A stretch of 54,136 bases of DNA, taken from IMG/VR virus record IMGVR_UViG_3300006853_000020, positions 1-54,136 of that record; one strand, given 5' to 3'. Of the stretch, positions 15,494-22,284 are shown piece by piece (the first letter of the stretch is position 1; every line of letters begins with the position of its first letter). A program made the position numbers and the translations under genes. The DNA comes from a virus. Below the pieces are notes generated by a model. It made no database searches, was not told where the DNA came from, and saw only the letters and a program-made list of their open reading frames with translations.

Positions 15494-15513
15494 CGCCTAA
15501 ATACGCCTAAATA
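15494..15513. repeat. Tandem 10-bp repeat between excisionase and integrase genes
   Basis: CGCCTAAATA is repeated twice head to tail, flanked by degenerate copies (GCGCCCTATT before, GCGCCCCTAT after). The four-unit array is in the spacer between the excisionase and integrase genes, where arm-type integrase or excisionase binding sites usually lie. Confidence 0.65.
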
Positions 15514-15579
15514 GCGCCCCTATCTAGCCTGCAATTTTCTGGCCTTGCACGAATCATCGTCTTTCGCCATACCCCCGCA

Positions 15580-16656
15580 ATGGCCTATCTCTACAGGGTT
15601 AAAAAGGCTGGGTACGAATCGCCCAAGTGGTACGGCCGGTGGAAGGACTCTGCCGGCCAATGGCGATCTATGGCCCTGAGCAAGCACAAGGCCACAGCGC
15701 AAAAGATGTTGTCGGCGCTGTCGATCAATCAGGAGCTTGAGACTGTCGGCATTGGCCGGAACAAGATCACGCTCGATCAACTGGTGCTCAAGTTCCGGGA
15801 ATCGATCGCTTCAGCCAGCACCCCGGACTATGCCAAACTCATTCATGGCCGGGTGCATCGAACGATCGCGCATCTCCATATCGGCAGGCCCGAGCAGATC
15901 AACGCGGCCAACACTCAGATTGCGGTTGCCGAACTCACTAATTCCCTGCGGACCAGGAACCACTATGCAGCGGCTATCAAGCAGTTCTGCCGGTGGCTGG
16001 TGGATAATGGTTACTCAAGGAAGAACCCGGTGGCTGGTCTGAAGCCTGCCAAGGCCGATGCAGACAAGAGGTATGTGCGACGGGCTCTCACCCGGGAAGA
16101 GTGGGCAAGGCTCTCAGAAGCCACCCGGGGTAGCCCGGCTCAATTCAGGGGACTAACCGGGGTAGACCGGCTGGCACTCTACCAGGTCGTAATGGCCACA
16201 GGCTGGAGGGCAGGGGGGTTGGCTCAACTTCGGGTGGGAGACTTCTATCCCGATGGGTTGGTGATTCTCCAAGCGAAATATTCCAAGAACCGAAAAGAGC
16301 AGCGGAAGTTTTTACCCCCGACGCTCACTAAGGTGATGCAGAAGTATTTGCAGGATCGGAAGCCACAGGAGCATGCCTGGCCAGGCACCTGGGCCCAAGA
16401 CGCGGCTGAGATGTTGCGAGTGGATCTGAAGGCGGCTGGCATTGCTCACAAGAACGAAGAAGGTATCCTTGACTTCCACTCGTTCCGCAACACATCGATT
16501 ACCTGGCTCTTGGAAGCTGGCACCCCGATTTATCTGGTGCAGAAGCATGCTGACCATGCGAATCCGGCGCAGACGATGCGCTATGCGAGGCCATCGCGGG
16601 GGACGCTGGACAAGGCGGTGGAAGATGTGTTTTCGGGGACGGTTGGAACTGGTTAA
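15580..16656 (+). CDS. int: Tyrosine-family integrase
   Basis: 358 residues, normal length for a phage integrase. An N-terminal arm-binding segment (YESPKWYGRWKDSAGQWRS) is followed by a core-binding SAM-like domain and a catalytic domain: GWRAGGLAQLR carries the first Arg, KNRKEQRKFLP the Lys, HSFRNTSITWLLEAG the His-x2-Arg, and HADHANPAQTMRYAR the His/Tyr with Tyr as nucleophile. It integrates the phage genome into the host chromosome. Adjacent excisionase and repressor make the phage temperate. It converges with the MT-A70 gene. Confidence 0.95.
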   Translation: MAYLYRVKKAGYESPKWYGRWKDSAGQWRSMALSKHKATAQKMLSALSINQELETVGIGRNKITLDQLVLKFRESIASASTPDYAKLIHGRVHRTIAHLHIGRPEQINAANTQIAVAELTNSLRTRNHYAAAIKQFCRWLVDNGYSRKNPVAGLKPAKADADKRYVRRALTREEWARLSEATRGSPAQFRGLTGVDRLALYQVVMATGWRAGGLAQLRVGDFYPDGLVILQAKYSKNRKEQRKFLPPTLTKVMQKYLQDRKPQEHAWPGTWAQDAAEMLRVDLKAAGIAHKNEEGILDFHSFRNTSITWLLEAGTPIYLVQKHADHANPAQTMRYARPSRGTLDKAVEDVFSGTVGTG

Positions 16657-17213
16657 GGTTTAACTTCATCTCCGAACTGATCCCATCCTGCTCTCGGAAA
16701 GCGAGCGAACATTTCCAGATAAGGCCCCGGGCTACATGCTTCAACAATGCCATAAATCTCATCTGGCTTGCGGGAATGCTCTCGTTTGCGAGTGGCAAGC
16801 ATATTAACTTGCCTCCTGCCAGCAGCGCCAGTTCGTACCGATCCCTTAACGCCGAACAAGATAGCCTCAGTCACGTTGCGGAAGTAGAAGCCAACGCCGC
16901 GTCCGTCTGGCCCACCATCTTTCCTGATTTTGAACCACGTCAGCATGGTTTTATATTGGAAACCCCAGCACTCCATGACTCTCAACCCGTCTGGGATCAA
17001 GGCATTTGGAACCCATAGATACAGGTGACTTTTTGCAGCAGCATGATTCGCTACCGGCAAATCACAAATATCGAGCAATCCCATCGTTTGATAACGCTTC
17101 AGCCTTTTGTGCTCTGGCGCAACCTTTCCAGTCCTATTGGCGAACTGCCAAGGCGGATCAGCCATGATAGTTGAGTAGGTTCCAGTCACGCCGTTCAGTT
17201 GGGTATTCTTCAT
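16653..17213 (-). CDS. MT-A70-family adenine methyltransferase
   Basis: 186 residues from ATG 17213, 2 bp after the stop of the XRE gene. IMADPPWQF carries the catalytic Asp-Pro-Pro-Trp of MT-A70 N6-adenine methyltransferases, and SHLYLWVPNALIPDGLRVMECWGFQYKTMLTWFK and RKPDEIYGIVEACSPGPYLEMFARFPRAGWDQFGDE are the family's other blocks. It methylates adenine in DNA, probably as anti-restriction. It is the last gene of the leftward operon. An upstream start at 17300 is open but lies inside the XRE gene. Confidence 0.85.
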   Translation of the reverse strand: MKNTQLNGVTGTYSTIMADPPWQFANRTGKVAPEHKRLKRYQTMGLLDICDLPVANHAAAKSHLYLWVPNALIPDGLRVMECWGFQYKTMLTWFKIRKDGGPDGRGVGFYFRNVTEAILFGVKGSVRTGAAGRRQVNMLATRKREHSRKPDEIYGIVEACSPGPYLEMFARFPRAGWDQFGDEVKP

Positions 17214-17217
17214 TTCG

Positions 17218-17406
17218 TTACTCCGGCCAAACATCCGCAATCCACTTCTTGAAAAACCTGGCGATCTTCCGGGCTGTTGATAGTTGCACTTCGGCACCAC
17301 GCTCGAGGCGAGCCAGTGTTGAATGTGGGATGCCTGTCTTGGCAGACAGTTCTCGCAGGGAGAGCTTGCTGGCTTTGCGGATGTGGCGGAGGTGGCATTT
17401 CATCAT
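17218..17406 (-). CDS. Small XRE helix-turn-helix protein
   Basis: 62 residues. LRHIRKASKLSLRELSAKTGIPHSTLARLERGAEVQLSTARKIARFF is a complete XRE helix-turn-helix with the conserved SxxxLARLERG recognition segment. It overlaps the upstream gene by 4 bp and precedes the MT-A70 gene. It could autoregulate this second operon or act as a second phage regulator beside the immunity repressor. Confidence 0.8.
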   Translation of the reverse strand: MMKCHLRHIRKASKLSLRELSAKTGIPHSTLARLERGAEVQLSTARKIARFFKKWIADVWPE

Positions 17407-17702
17407 TCATCCCAATAGCTGATTTCGCTTTGGTATGCTTCAGTTGGAGAAAGACCGTCCCAATAGCTATCAATCCAGCAGTCCAACCCAGTGTCTTTTG
17501 TGTATGACCCGTCGTAGGCATGCTGATCAAAGAGGCTGTCAACCCGGCAGCACCAGCCCCGAAAGAATGGACTTATTAAGGTGACACACCTCGCAGTCGC
17601 ATACAAGAAAGCATCGAGCCAGAGCCACGATACCCAAGATTTTCCCCAGCCATGAGACTTGGAGAAGTGCCGATGCTTGTAATAATTGATCCACGTATTC
17701 AT
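17403..17702 (-). CDS. Hypothetical Trp/Tyr-rich protein
   Basis: 99 residues rich in aromatics (WINYYKHRHFSKSHGWGKSWVSWLWLDAFLYATAR); the middle could be an amphipathic or membrane helix. The C-terminus is acidic. Its ATG follows GAGGCGGCGACG. Function unknown. Confidence 0.5.
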   Translation of the reverse strand: MNTWINYYKHRHFSKSHGWGKSWVSWLWLDAFLYATARCVTLISPFFRGWCCRVDSLFDQHAYDGSYTKDTGLDCWIDSYWDGLSPTEAYQSEISYWDE

Positions 17703-17717
17703 CGTCGCCGCCTCCGG

Positions 17718-17945
17718 TTAGTTGCATGCACCACATTGACACGGGTCACTTTGACAAAGATGGCAGCCACTTGATTTTTTTACATGCTCTGGATTACAGG
17801 GTTGCTCCAGTACTCTTTGCACGATCACATTTTCATGAAAGGTGATGGCGACCGAACTGCACTGATTGCACACAATCTCCTGAATAGGTTCGTGTGCAAA
17901 TCGGTGTTCGGTTGCTGCTTCACAAGTCCTGCAGTACGCTTTCAT
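17718..17945 (-). CDS. Zinc-ribbon protein
   Basis: 75 residues: CRTCEAATEHRFAHEPIQEIVCNQC forms one ribbon and CHLCQSDPCQCGAC at the C-terminus a second Cys cluster. A GGAGGCGACG ribosome binding site precedes it. Function unknown; one of several zinc-knuckle proteins of this phage. Confidence 0.6.
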   Translation of the reverse strand: MKAYCRTCEAATEHRFAHEPIQEIVCNQCSSVAITFHENVIVQRVLEQPCNPEHVKKSSGCHLCQSDPCQCGACN

Positions 17946-17957
17946 CGTCGCCTCCGG

Positions 17958-18134
17958 TTAGGGTTGTGGAATTGGCTTATTGCATGGTTCCTTGTTGAGC
18001 TTGTCCCAGTGAACAGGGCAATAGTAAACGAACTTGCTGCCGTCCCACACTTGCCCCCACGGCAATGGAATGTCGCCGAAGAATCCTTCCTTGACTTGTT
18101 CTTCGCAGTATTCACATTTATGAGTCTCACGCAT
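17958..18134 (-). CDS. Small zinc-knuckle protein
   Basis: 58 residues (MRETHKCEYCEEQVKEGFFG ... YYCPVHWDKLNKEPC). CEYC and CPVH provide a Cys3His zinc site. The stop is followed by CCGGAGGCGACG, the ribosome binding site of the next gene. Function unknown. Confidence 0.6.
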   Translation of the reverse strand: MRETHKCEYCEEQVKEGFFGDIPLPWGQVWDGSKFVYYCPVHWDKLNKEPCNKPIPQP

Positions 18135-18185
18135 GCTTCACCGTCCGGTAATAGGGGATTATGTCTCATCGCTATACTTCGCAGT

Positions 18186-18647
18186 CTACCTGCTTACCCA
18201 AATGTGTTCCGCTGATCGCAAGGCACAGCAGTGAGATTCCATGAGCCAGTGAATTATTACTTCAGCATCCTCTCTTCTGGAGAACCTGATCGCATCATCG
18301 ATCTTGGGTGTGAATCCACGATTGTCTGTGTGTCTGCCCATCCAGTAGGTTTGGTTTGCCGTCTCTATGAGCCACGCCTTTTCTTCTTGACCAATCTTCG
18401 GTGCCGAATAGGACGCATACTCAACAGCTTGCCTTAGTTGCTCAAACTCATAACGAGCAAACACCCTATCTGTTTCCTCGCCCAGTTTTGCATCAATTGG
18501 AACATCATCAATTAGCTTCAGTAGGCCGGTAGCCGCTGTCGAAAGAACAGCGATCTTTGATTCAAGCCCCATCTCTTTCTGGGACTTGGCTCCTGTGATA
18601 TTTGATAGCTCCAAATAGAGCCGATCAAGTGTTTCGGTTCTGCTCAT
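18186..18647 (-). CDS. Hypothetical helical protein
   Basis: 153 residues, mostly helical (TLDRLYLELSNITGAKSQKEMGLESKIAVLSTAATGLLKLIDD), with a C-terminal segment RREDAEVIIHWLMESHCCALRSAEHIW containing a Cys-Cys. Function unknown. It is in the second leftward operon. Confidence 0.55.
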   Translation of the reverse strand: MSRTETLDRLYLELSNITGAKSQKEMGLESKIAVLSTAATGLLKLIDDVPIDAKLGEETDRVFARYEFEQLRQAVEYASYSAPKIGQEEKAWLIETANQTYWMGRHTDNRGFTPKIDDAIRFSRREDAEVIIHWLMESHCCALRSAEHIWVSR

Positions 18648-18660
18648 TCTTTACCTCCGG

Positions 18661-18891
18661 TTATGGCTCAAAATCTTCCTTGGTCGCTCTCAGCGAGCTT
18701 CTAAGGATACTGCTCCGATTCACAACGAAACCCATCCACTCATGCGGAACAAGTTCGGCGTCCGCAAGAGTCATGCACTCCGCGTAGATTGCTCTATGCC
18801 CTTGCACCGTAAACACCCTTACCCCAAGAATGCCACGGTCGGAGAGGCTTCTTCTTAAGTCGTCGATAGCTCTTGTTCGCATGCTTTCCAT
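18661..18891 (-). CDS. Hypothetical protein
   Basis: 76 residues. DDLRRSLSDRGILGVRVFTVQGHRAIYAECMTLADAELVPHEWMGFVV looks like a small alpha/beta domain. Function unknown. Confidence 0.5.
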   Translation of the reverse strand: MESMRTRAIDDLRRSLSDRGILGVRVFTVQGHRAIYAECMTLADAELVPHEWMGFVVNRSSILRSSLRATKEDFEP

Positions 18892-18945
18892 GACATCACG
18901 TCTGATAACCGTTGGTATGTTTCATCGCTGCCTTGCGCAGGCTTC

Positions 18946-19167
18946 CTAGGTTGTTGCCGATTTGTGACGCATCAGCGAGCTTTGCGGCACTGCCACCTTC
19001 TTGCCGCCGATCAGTTCTACTTGTGCCATTGCGTTTATCGATGGTGATGCTTCACGCAGGTCAATAATTACACCGTGCTTGTTTGCCATTCCTTTGTCCA
19101 CCATGTCGGTGGTCTGCATGATCCGAACGCTGTCGCCGATTTTGAACTTGGGAATCGTGTCGCTCAT
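18946..19167 (-). CDS. SH3-like/KOW-type small protein
   Basis: 73 residues. IPKFKIGDSVRIMQTTDMVDKGMANKHGVIIDLREASPSINAMAQVELIGGKKVAVPQSSLM is a five-strand barrel of the KOW/SH3 kind, used in RNA- or protein-binding. Function unknown. Confidence 0.55.
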   Translation of the reverse strand: MSDTIPKFKIGDSVRIMQTTDMVDKGMANKHGVIIDLREASPSINAMAQVELIGGKKVAVPQSSLMRHKSATT

Positions 19168-19170
19168 GAT

Positions 19171-19389
19171 TCATCCTCCTTGCGTTGGCTTGTATGTAAA
19201 CCCAATTCTGTCTGCGTATTCAAGGAGTTTGCGTAGCACCTCTGGCTCTAGAGCGATGCTGTCTTGAACGGATTCCCCATTACTTGCATTGAGCCACAGA
19301 CATCCGCAGGAATAGAACACATAGACACCATCGCCTATGTAGTCAGTGGTCTTGTTCTTTCTCAGTTCGTTCATAGTGACCATTGTCAT
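19171..19389 (-). CDS. First gene of second leftward operon, hypothetical
   Basis: 72 residues; VYVFYSCGCLWLNASNGESVQDSIALEPEVLRKLLEYADRIG. A GGAGGAGTAATCA ribosome binding site is well placed before the ATG. Function unknown. A promoter at 19411-19439 sits just upstream, so this gene probably begins a separate transcription unit running to the MT-A70 gene. Confidence 0.55.
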   Translation of the reverse strand: MTMVTMNELRKNKTTDYIGDGVYVFYSCGCLWLNASNGESVQDSIALEPEVLRKLLEYADRIGFTYKPTQGG

Positions 19390-19410
19390 TGATTACTCCT
19401 CCAGATCCTC

Positions 19411-19439
19411 ACTGTACCAATTCTGAAACACCAGTTCAA
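19411..19439 (-). promoter_or_regulatory. Promoter of second leftward operon
   Basis: TTGAAC (19434-19439) and TACAGT (19411-19416) on the minus strand are separated by exactly 17 bp, 15-20 bp before a GGAGGAG ribosome binding site. The tandem 12-bp repeats at 19444-19467 abut the -35 box, consistent with an activator or repressor site. Confidence 0.55.
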
Positions 19440-19443
19440 CACT

Positions 19444-19467
19444 TTTCTCACACGATTTCTCACACGA
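19444..19467. repeat. Tandem 12-bp repeats next to promoter
   Basis: TTTCTCACACGA (plus strand) is repeated perfectly head to tail at 19444-19455 and 19456-19467. A third copy with one change (TTTCTCACACGG) is at 19631-19642, on the other side of the terminator. The pair touches the -35 box of the second leftward promoter, suggesting a dedicated regulator binding site. Confidence 0.75.
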
Positions 19468-19541
19468 ACTCGCACATCTCAGACTAATCACAGGTATAGC
19501 TAAGGCACTGAAATCAAGGAAAATCTAGCGTATTCCGCAGT

Positions 19542-19578
19542 GAAAACGAAAAAGGCCCACGGGAGGACGCCCGTGGGC
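19542..19578 (-). terminator. Intrinsic terminator
   Basis: A 9-bp GC-rich stem, GCCCACGGG (19555-19563) with CCCGTGGGC (19570-19578), and a 6-base loop are followed on the minus strand by a T-rich tract (complement of 19542-19554). It ends leftward transcription from the 19647-25.7 kb gene block before the second operon promoter. Confidence 0.85.
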
Positions 19579-19646
19579 AAATCGGGGTATAGCTAGGCGT
19601 TTATGGCGGTTTTTAGGTTGGTAGTACGTATTTCTCACACGGAAAA

Positions 19647-19802
19647 TCACCTGAACGCCCGAATCAGGCACACAATCCCAAGCACCAGCGCAGCCAAACC
19701 CATAATTGGTTCTGCCCACACTACTTGAATGTTAGTCACCTTGAAGATTCCGAACAGGATGGCCCAGATGCCCAGCAGAATCAGGATGAGTTTGTCGAAC
19801 AT
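19647..19802 (-). CDS. Small two-helix membrane protein (holin candidate)
   Basis: 51 residues: LILILLGIWAILFGIFKV and IMGLAALVLGIVCLIRAF form two transmembrane helices joined by a short turn. TTAGGAGACTGAC precedes the ATG. It is the last gene before the terminator. Holin-like function is inferred only from topology and place; other small membrane proteins lie nearby. Confidence 0.6.
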   Translation of the reverse strand: MFDKLILILLGIWAILFGIFKVTNIQVVWAEPIMGLAALVLGIVCLIRAFR

Positions 19803-19811
19803 GTCAGTCTC

Positions 19812-20096
19812 CTAAGCGGCTTCAGTGGCCATCTCAATCGGACTAAAGTCCGCCAGATGCTCAACTGGGACTGTGAACGGATAATGATCTACAGCCTGCT
19901 CCGAGCGAACAAACACAACGGCGACACCGTTGCGAACTTCTTTGACATAGACCTCGAGTGTCGCCATGCAAGGTGTAGGGATTTCCAATTTAGTGCCACT
20001 GCCTTTGCACTTCGGGTAATTGTGGGCAGGTATTTCATGCCAGCCATCCCACTCATCCGGGTCGTATTGCCATTGGCACACTGGGCACGTTTTCAT
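19812..20096 (-). CDS. Zinc-ribbon hypothetical protein
   Basis: 94 residues. MKTCPVCQWQYDPDEWDGWHEIPAHNYPKCKGSG forms a zinc ribbon at the N-terminus, followed by a beta-rich domain LEVYVKEVRNGVAVVFVRSEQAVDHYPFTV. The ATG at 20096 is preceded by GGAGACGAGGCGA; an earlier TTG at 20129 would overlap the PAS gene. Function unknown. Confidence 0.6.
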   Translation of the reverse strand: MKTCPVCQWQYDPDEWDGWHEIPAHNYPKCKGSGTKLEIPTPCMATLEVYVKEVRNGVAVVFVRSEQAVDHYPFTVPVEHLADFSPIEMATEAA

Positions 20097-20125
20097 TCGC
20101 CTCGTCTCCTGTTCGACTTTGCTGG

Positions 20126-20680
20126 TCAATGTGGCCTGAACTTAGTCACGAACTTCCATTCTCCTGAACTCTTGTCGCCAACGACATAGAGATCACACAC
20201 CTTAAGTTTCACGTCGGGAAGTTCGCGTGTTTCCTTTGTCAGCACTGGCACATTGGGAATCGTGTGCTTCATCTCGATCTTGGCTGATCCAAGCAGCGCT
20301 TTAAACTTGTCGCCGTGCTTACTGCGCAGGCTGGGCGGCACAAGCATTTCCTCAACCGAATGGCCTACAGCTTCTGGTATCGAGTACCCAAAGAACTTAG
20401 CGGCAGCAAACGACCAGAATGTTATCAATCCTGCTTGATCCGCACCTACTGCGATATCTTCAGCGCCAATGACTTGTCCAAGATTGGCATCTTCCAAGTG
20501 CTTCATTTGCAGTTTGAGTATTTTGATTTCGCCATTCATCGTAGCCATTTTTACTTGGCAGTCTGTGTGCTCGGCCTGCACGGAGTCATGCTTCTTTGTA
20601 AGCTCCTTCATGTCGCTCCATAGCTTGCCGACAGCACCAAAAATAACTGCTGCGATTGCTAAGAATGCTACTTCAGTCAT
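20126..20680 (-). CDS. Membrane-anchored PAS-domain protein
   Basis: 184 residues. VAFLAIAAVIFGAVGKLW is an N-terminal membrane helix, followed by a coiled coil to about residue 75. Then comes a PAS-like domain: GLITFWSFAAAKFFGYSIPEAVGHSVEEMLVPPSLRSKHGDKFKALL matches the core block of PAS sensors (a strand, two helices, the GxSxxExL turn and the H-rich helix). PAS domains sense small ligands, redox or light. There is no attached kinase or cyclase. A phage copy is unusual. The start may be the GTG at 20689, three codons earlier. Confidence 0.7.
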   Translation of the reverse strand: MTEVAFLAIAAVIFGAVGKLWSDMKELTKKHDSVQAEHTDCQVKMATMNGEIKILKLQMKHLEDANLGQVIGAEDIAVGADQAGLITFWSFAAAKFFGYSIPEAVGHSVEEMLVPPSLRSKHGDKFKALLGSAKIEMKHTIPNVPVLTKETRELPDVKLKVCDLYVVGDKSSGEWKFVTKFRPH

Positions 20681-20701
20681 GTGCTTCACACCGTTTTGAA
20701 G

Positions 20702-20955
20702 GTATCCACCCCCGGATAGTCAGGGGTGGAAAAGACAAAAGCATCTAAGGAAATTCACAGTGGGATTGCCTTGATGCCACCATCTTTGCAAACCGTGATT
20801 CCGGTGTTTCGTTGCAAAGAGAGCGACTTGGCGGTTTATCGTTGGGCAGTCTTGGCTTACTGCCTGTTGGTCTCAGGGATGGCAACGGCTCTTCATAATC
20901 GTCTATGTAGTCTTCTTCAGCCATCGCCATGACTCGTTTGTATCCACCCCCGGAT
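20702..20955. repeat. Two dispersed copies of a 16-bp GTATCCACCCCCGGAT repeat
   Basis: The 16-bp repeat occurs at 20702-20717 and 20940-20955, the two spacers flanking the 20745-20930 gene. In the first copy CCACCCC pairs with GGGGTGG 10 bases later; in the second, a C-run pairs with a following G-run. A shorter match occurs inside the portal gene at about 49287, which weakens the case for function. Confidence 0.55.
20745..20930 (-). CDS. Small acidic/proline-rich protein
   Basis: 61 residues: MAMAEEDYIDDYEEPLPSLRP at the N-terminus is acidic, followed by a Pro/Ser/Arg-rich segment. It sits between the CAP-domain gene and the PAS gene. The lack of a clear ribosome binding site and low-complexity composition make it a weak call. 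Confidence 0.4.
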   Translation of the reverse strand: MAMAEEDYIDDYEEPLPSLRPTGSKPRLPNDKPPSRSLCNETPESRFAKMVASRQSHCEFP

Positions 20956-20975
20956 GTGGGGGCGGATGGGGTTGA

Positions 20976-21593
20976 TTATCGTCTCCGCGAGAACAACCCA
21001 CGCCGAGAGGACTGGGCAGCCGAACCACAGGAGCCAGTGGAACAATCGCCCGTAGAAACTTTCGTGGTGTCAGGAAAGGTTTCAACGACCTTACTTCCTC
21101 TGACAAACAGGTGCATATACCTTTTGCCATCTGATCCACGCACCCACGCCGCCCCAGCATGGCTGTAGTTGTCGTCCATGCAGCATGTCGCCCAGCCCCA
21201 GCTATCATCCAGAGCCCCACAGCCAGCGGAATCCGCATGGGCGCCAGCAGGCAGACAGGCGAAGTCACTCTGCAGATGCCCAGCCCAGAGGTGATTCGCC
21301 CTGGCTTGAGCTGCTGTGAGCGCTGCTTCGGTCAACTGTGGATCGTGCTGGAATGGTGGTAGTCCACGTTTGGCCCGGTACTCGTTCACTTCGGCGAGAG
21401 CGTTAGGGCAGGACTCCGTGGTAGCCGTCGTTGGCTTAGTGGAGTTAGTTGTCTCCGTCACCTTCCAAACCGTCTCGTTGCTGACAACAGTCCACGCCCA
21501 AGCAGCGCGGCCACGGGCTTTTTGGGCGGATGCGGTAAGGCCAGCAGTTAGACAGGTGGACAGGATGAGCAGGGAAATGATCGTTTTTTTCAA
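20976..21593 (-). CDS. Secreted CAP/SCP-domain protein
   Basis: 205 residues from a TTG preceded by AAGGAGAATTGAC. LKKTIISLLILSTCLTAGLTASAQKA is a signal peptide. The mature part contains CPNALAEVNEYRAKRGLPPFQHDPQLTEAALTAAQARANH, the first helix region of CAP/SCP domains, then GAHADSAG and SHAGAAWVRG, typical of bacterial CAP proteins. Such proteins bind lipids or the cell wall outside the cell. It has no catalytic cell-wall hydrolase motif. Its presence may modify the infected host envelope or aid lysis. Confidence 0.75.
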   Translation of the reverse strand: MKKTIISLLILSTCLTAGLTASAQKARGRAAWAWTVVSNETVWKVTETTNSTKPTTATTESCPNALAEVNEYRAKRGLPPFQHDPQLTEAALTAAQARANHLWAGHLQSDFACLPAGAHADSAGCGALDDSWGWATCCMDDNYSHAGAAWVRGSDGKRYMHLFVRGSKVVETFPDTTKVSTGDCSTGSCGSAAQSSRRGLFSRRR

Positions 21594-21594
21594 G

Positions 21595-21714
21595 TCAATT
21601 CTCCTTAGGTGGTTTCGGTAGCACTCCAAACCATTCAAGAAACATCCGCCCCAGTTCTCGAAGGAGAACCAGGGTGAGTAGTACATCAACGATGAGACGT
21701 TGCTTTCGGGTCAT
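21595..21714 (-). CDS. 39-residue single-helix membrane protein
   Basis: MTRKQRLIVDVLLTLVLLREL then GRMFLEWFGVLPKPPKEN; one transmembrane or membrane-surface helix with a basic N-terminus. Its stop is 1 bp before the CAP gene's TTG start, indicating coupling. Candidate holin/antiholin or spanin component; unproven. Confidence 0.5.
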   Translation of the reverse strand: MTRKQRLIVDVLLTLVLLRELGRMFLEWFGVLPKPPKEN

Positions 21715-21817
21715 TAATCACCACTAAAAATGATGATTAAGAGAAACGGAAGGAACGCGATACGTTCAGACAGACTCATCACGTCCCTGTCTGCATTAAT
21801 TAGCCAGTGCCAAATGA

Positions 21818-22273
21818 TCATTCGTCATCTTCCTCGTCATCCTCGTCGTCGATGTCAGGCGGGGCAGTAGCGACAGCCTGACTAACAACTGCAAACGTAG
21901 CACCGCCAAGACGGGCTCTATCAAGCAGCATAATTGCAGCTTCTTCCTGTTGACTCTTGTCGAGCAGCATTCGAGGCGTTTGCTTCTTGCCCGCTTTTCG
22001 TGCTTGCTTCATTGCTCGTCTTAGTAATGGCCGGTCATAGCCACGACTTGATGAGTATCGAGCATTAACATAGTTCTTGAGCGCGGATGCAGCATTGGCC
22101 GGATCAGGCTTCTGGCAATTGATTAACTGCTGAATCATCGACATGATGAACGCAAGGATCGAAGGCAGCGGGAGCGCACTATAGCCCACTGTTTCTCTTT
22201 GCAATCTCAAGGCGATGTCCGTGGCTTTTGCCCTTAGTTCGGTAGAGTCAACAGTGGTGTGTTCCATCGGCAC
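21818..22273 (-). CDS. Hypothetical protein
   Basis: 151 residues. A helical N-terminal half (LRAKATDIALRLQRETVGYSALPLPSILAFIMSMIQQLINC), a basic middle (RRAMKQARKAGKKQTPRML) and a strongly acidic tail (DIDDEDDEEDDE). An intergenic stretch of about 100 bp precedes it. Function unknown. Confidence 0.6.
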   Translation of the reverse strand: MPMEHTTVDSTELRAKATDIALRLQRETVGYSALPLPSILAFIMSMIQQLINCQKPDPANAASALKNYVNARYSSSRGYDRPLLRRAMKQARKAGKKQTPRMLLDKSQQEEAAIMLLDRARLGGATFAVVSQAVATAPPDIDDEDDEEDDE

Positions 22274-22284
22274 AGAGAATCCTC

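Noticed and set aside
14769-15500. Plus-strand open frame of 243 codons covering the intergenic region and the excisionase gene
   Set aside because: It overlaps the 14463-14906 gene on the other strand and the excisionase in another frame, has a composition like random sequence, and lacks a ribosome binding site.
17942-18169. Minus-strand 75-codon frame near 18 kb
   Set aside because: A shorter gene in a different frame (17958-18134) has a zinc knuckle and sits directly against the next ribosome binding site; this frame is Ser/Arg-rich filler.
20702-20740. CCACCCC/GGGGTGG hairpin as a terminator
   Set aside because: The minus-strand reading is followed by ATACC and not by a T-run, and the plus strand by AAAAG, so it cannot be an intrinsic terminator in either direction.
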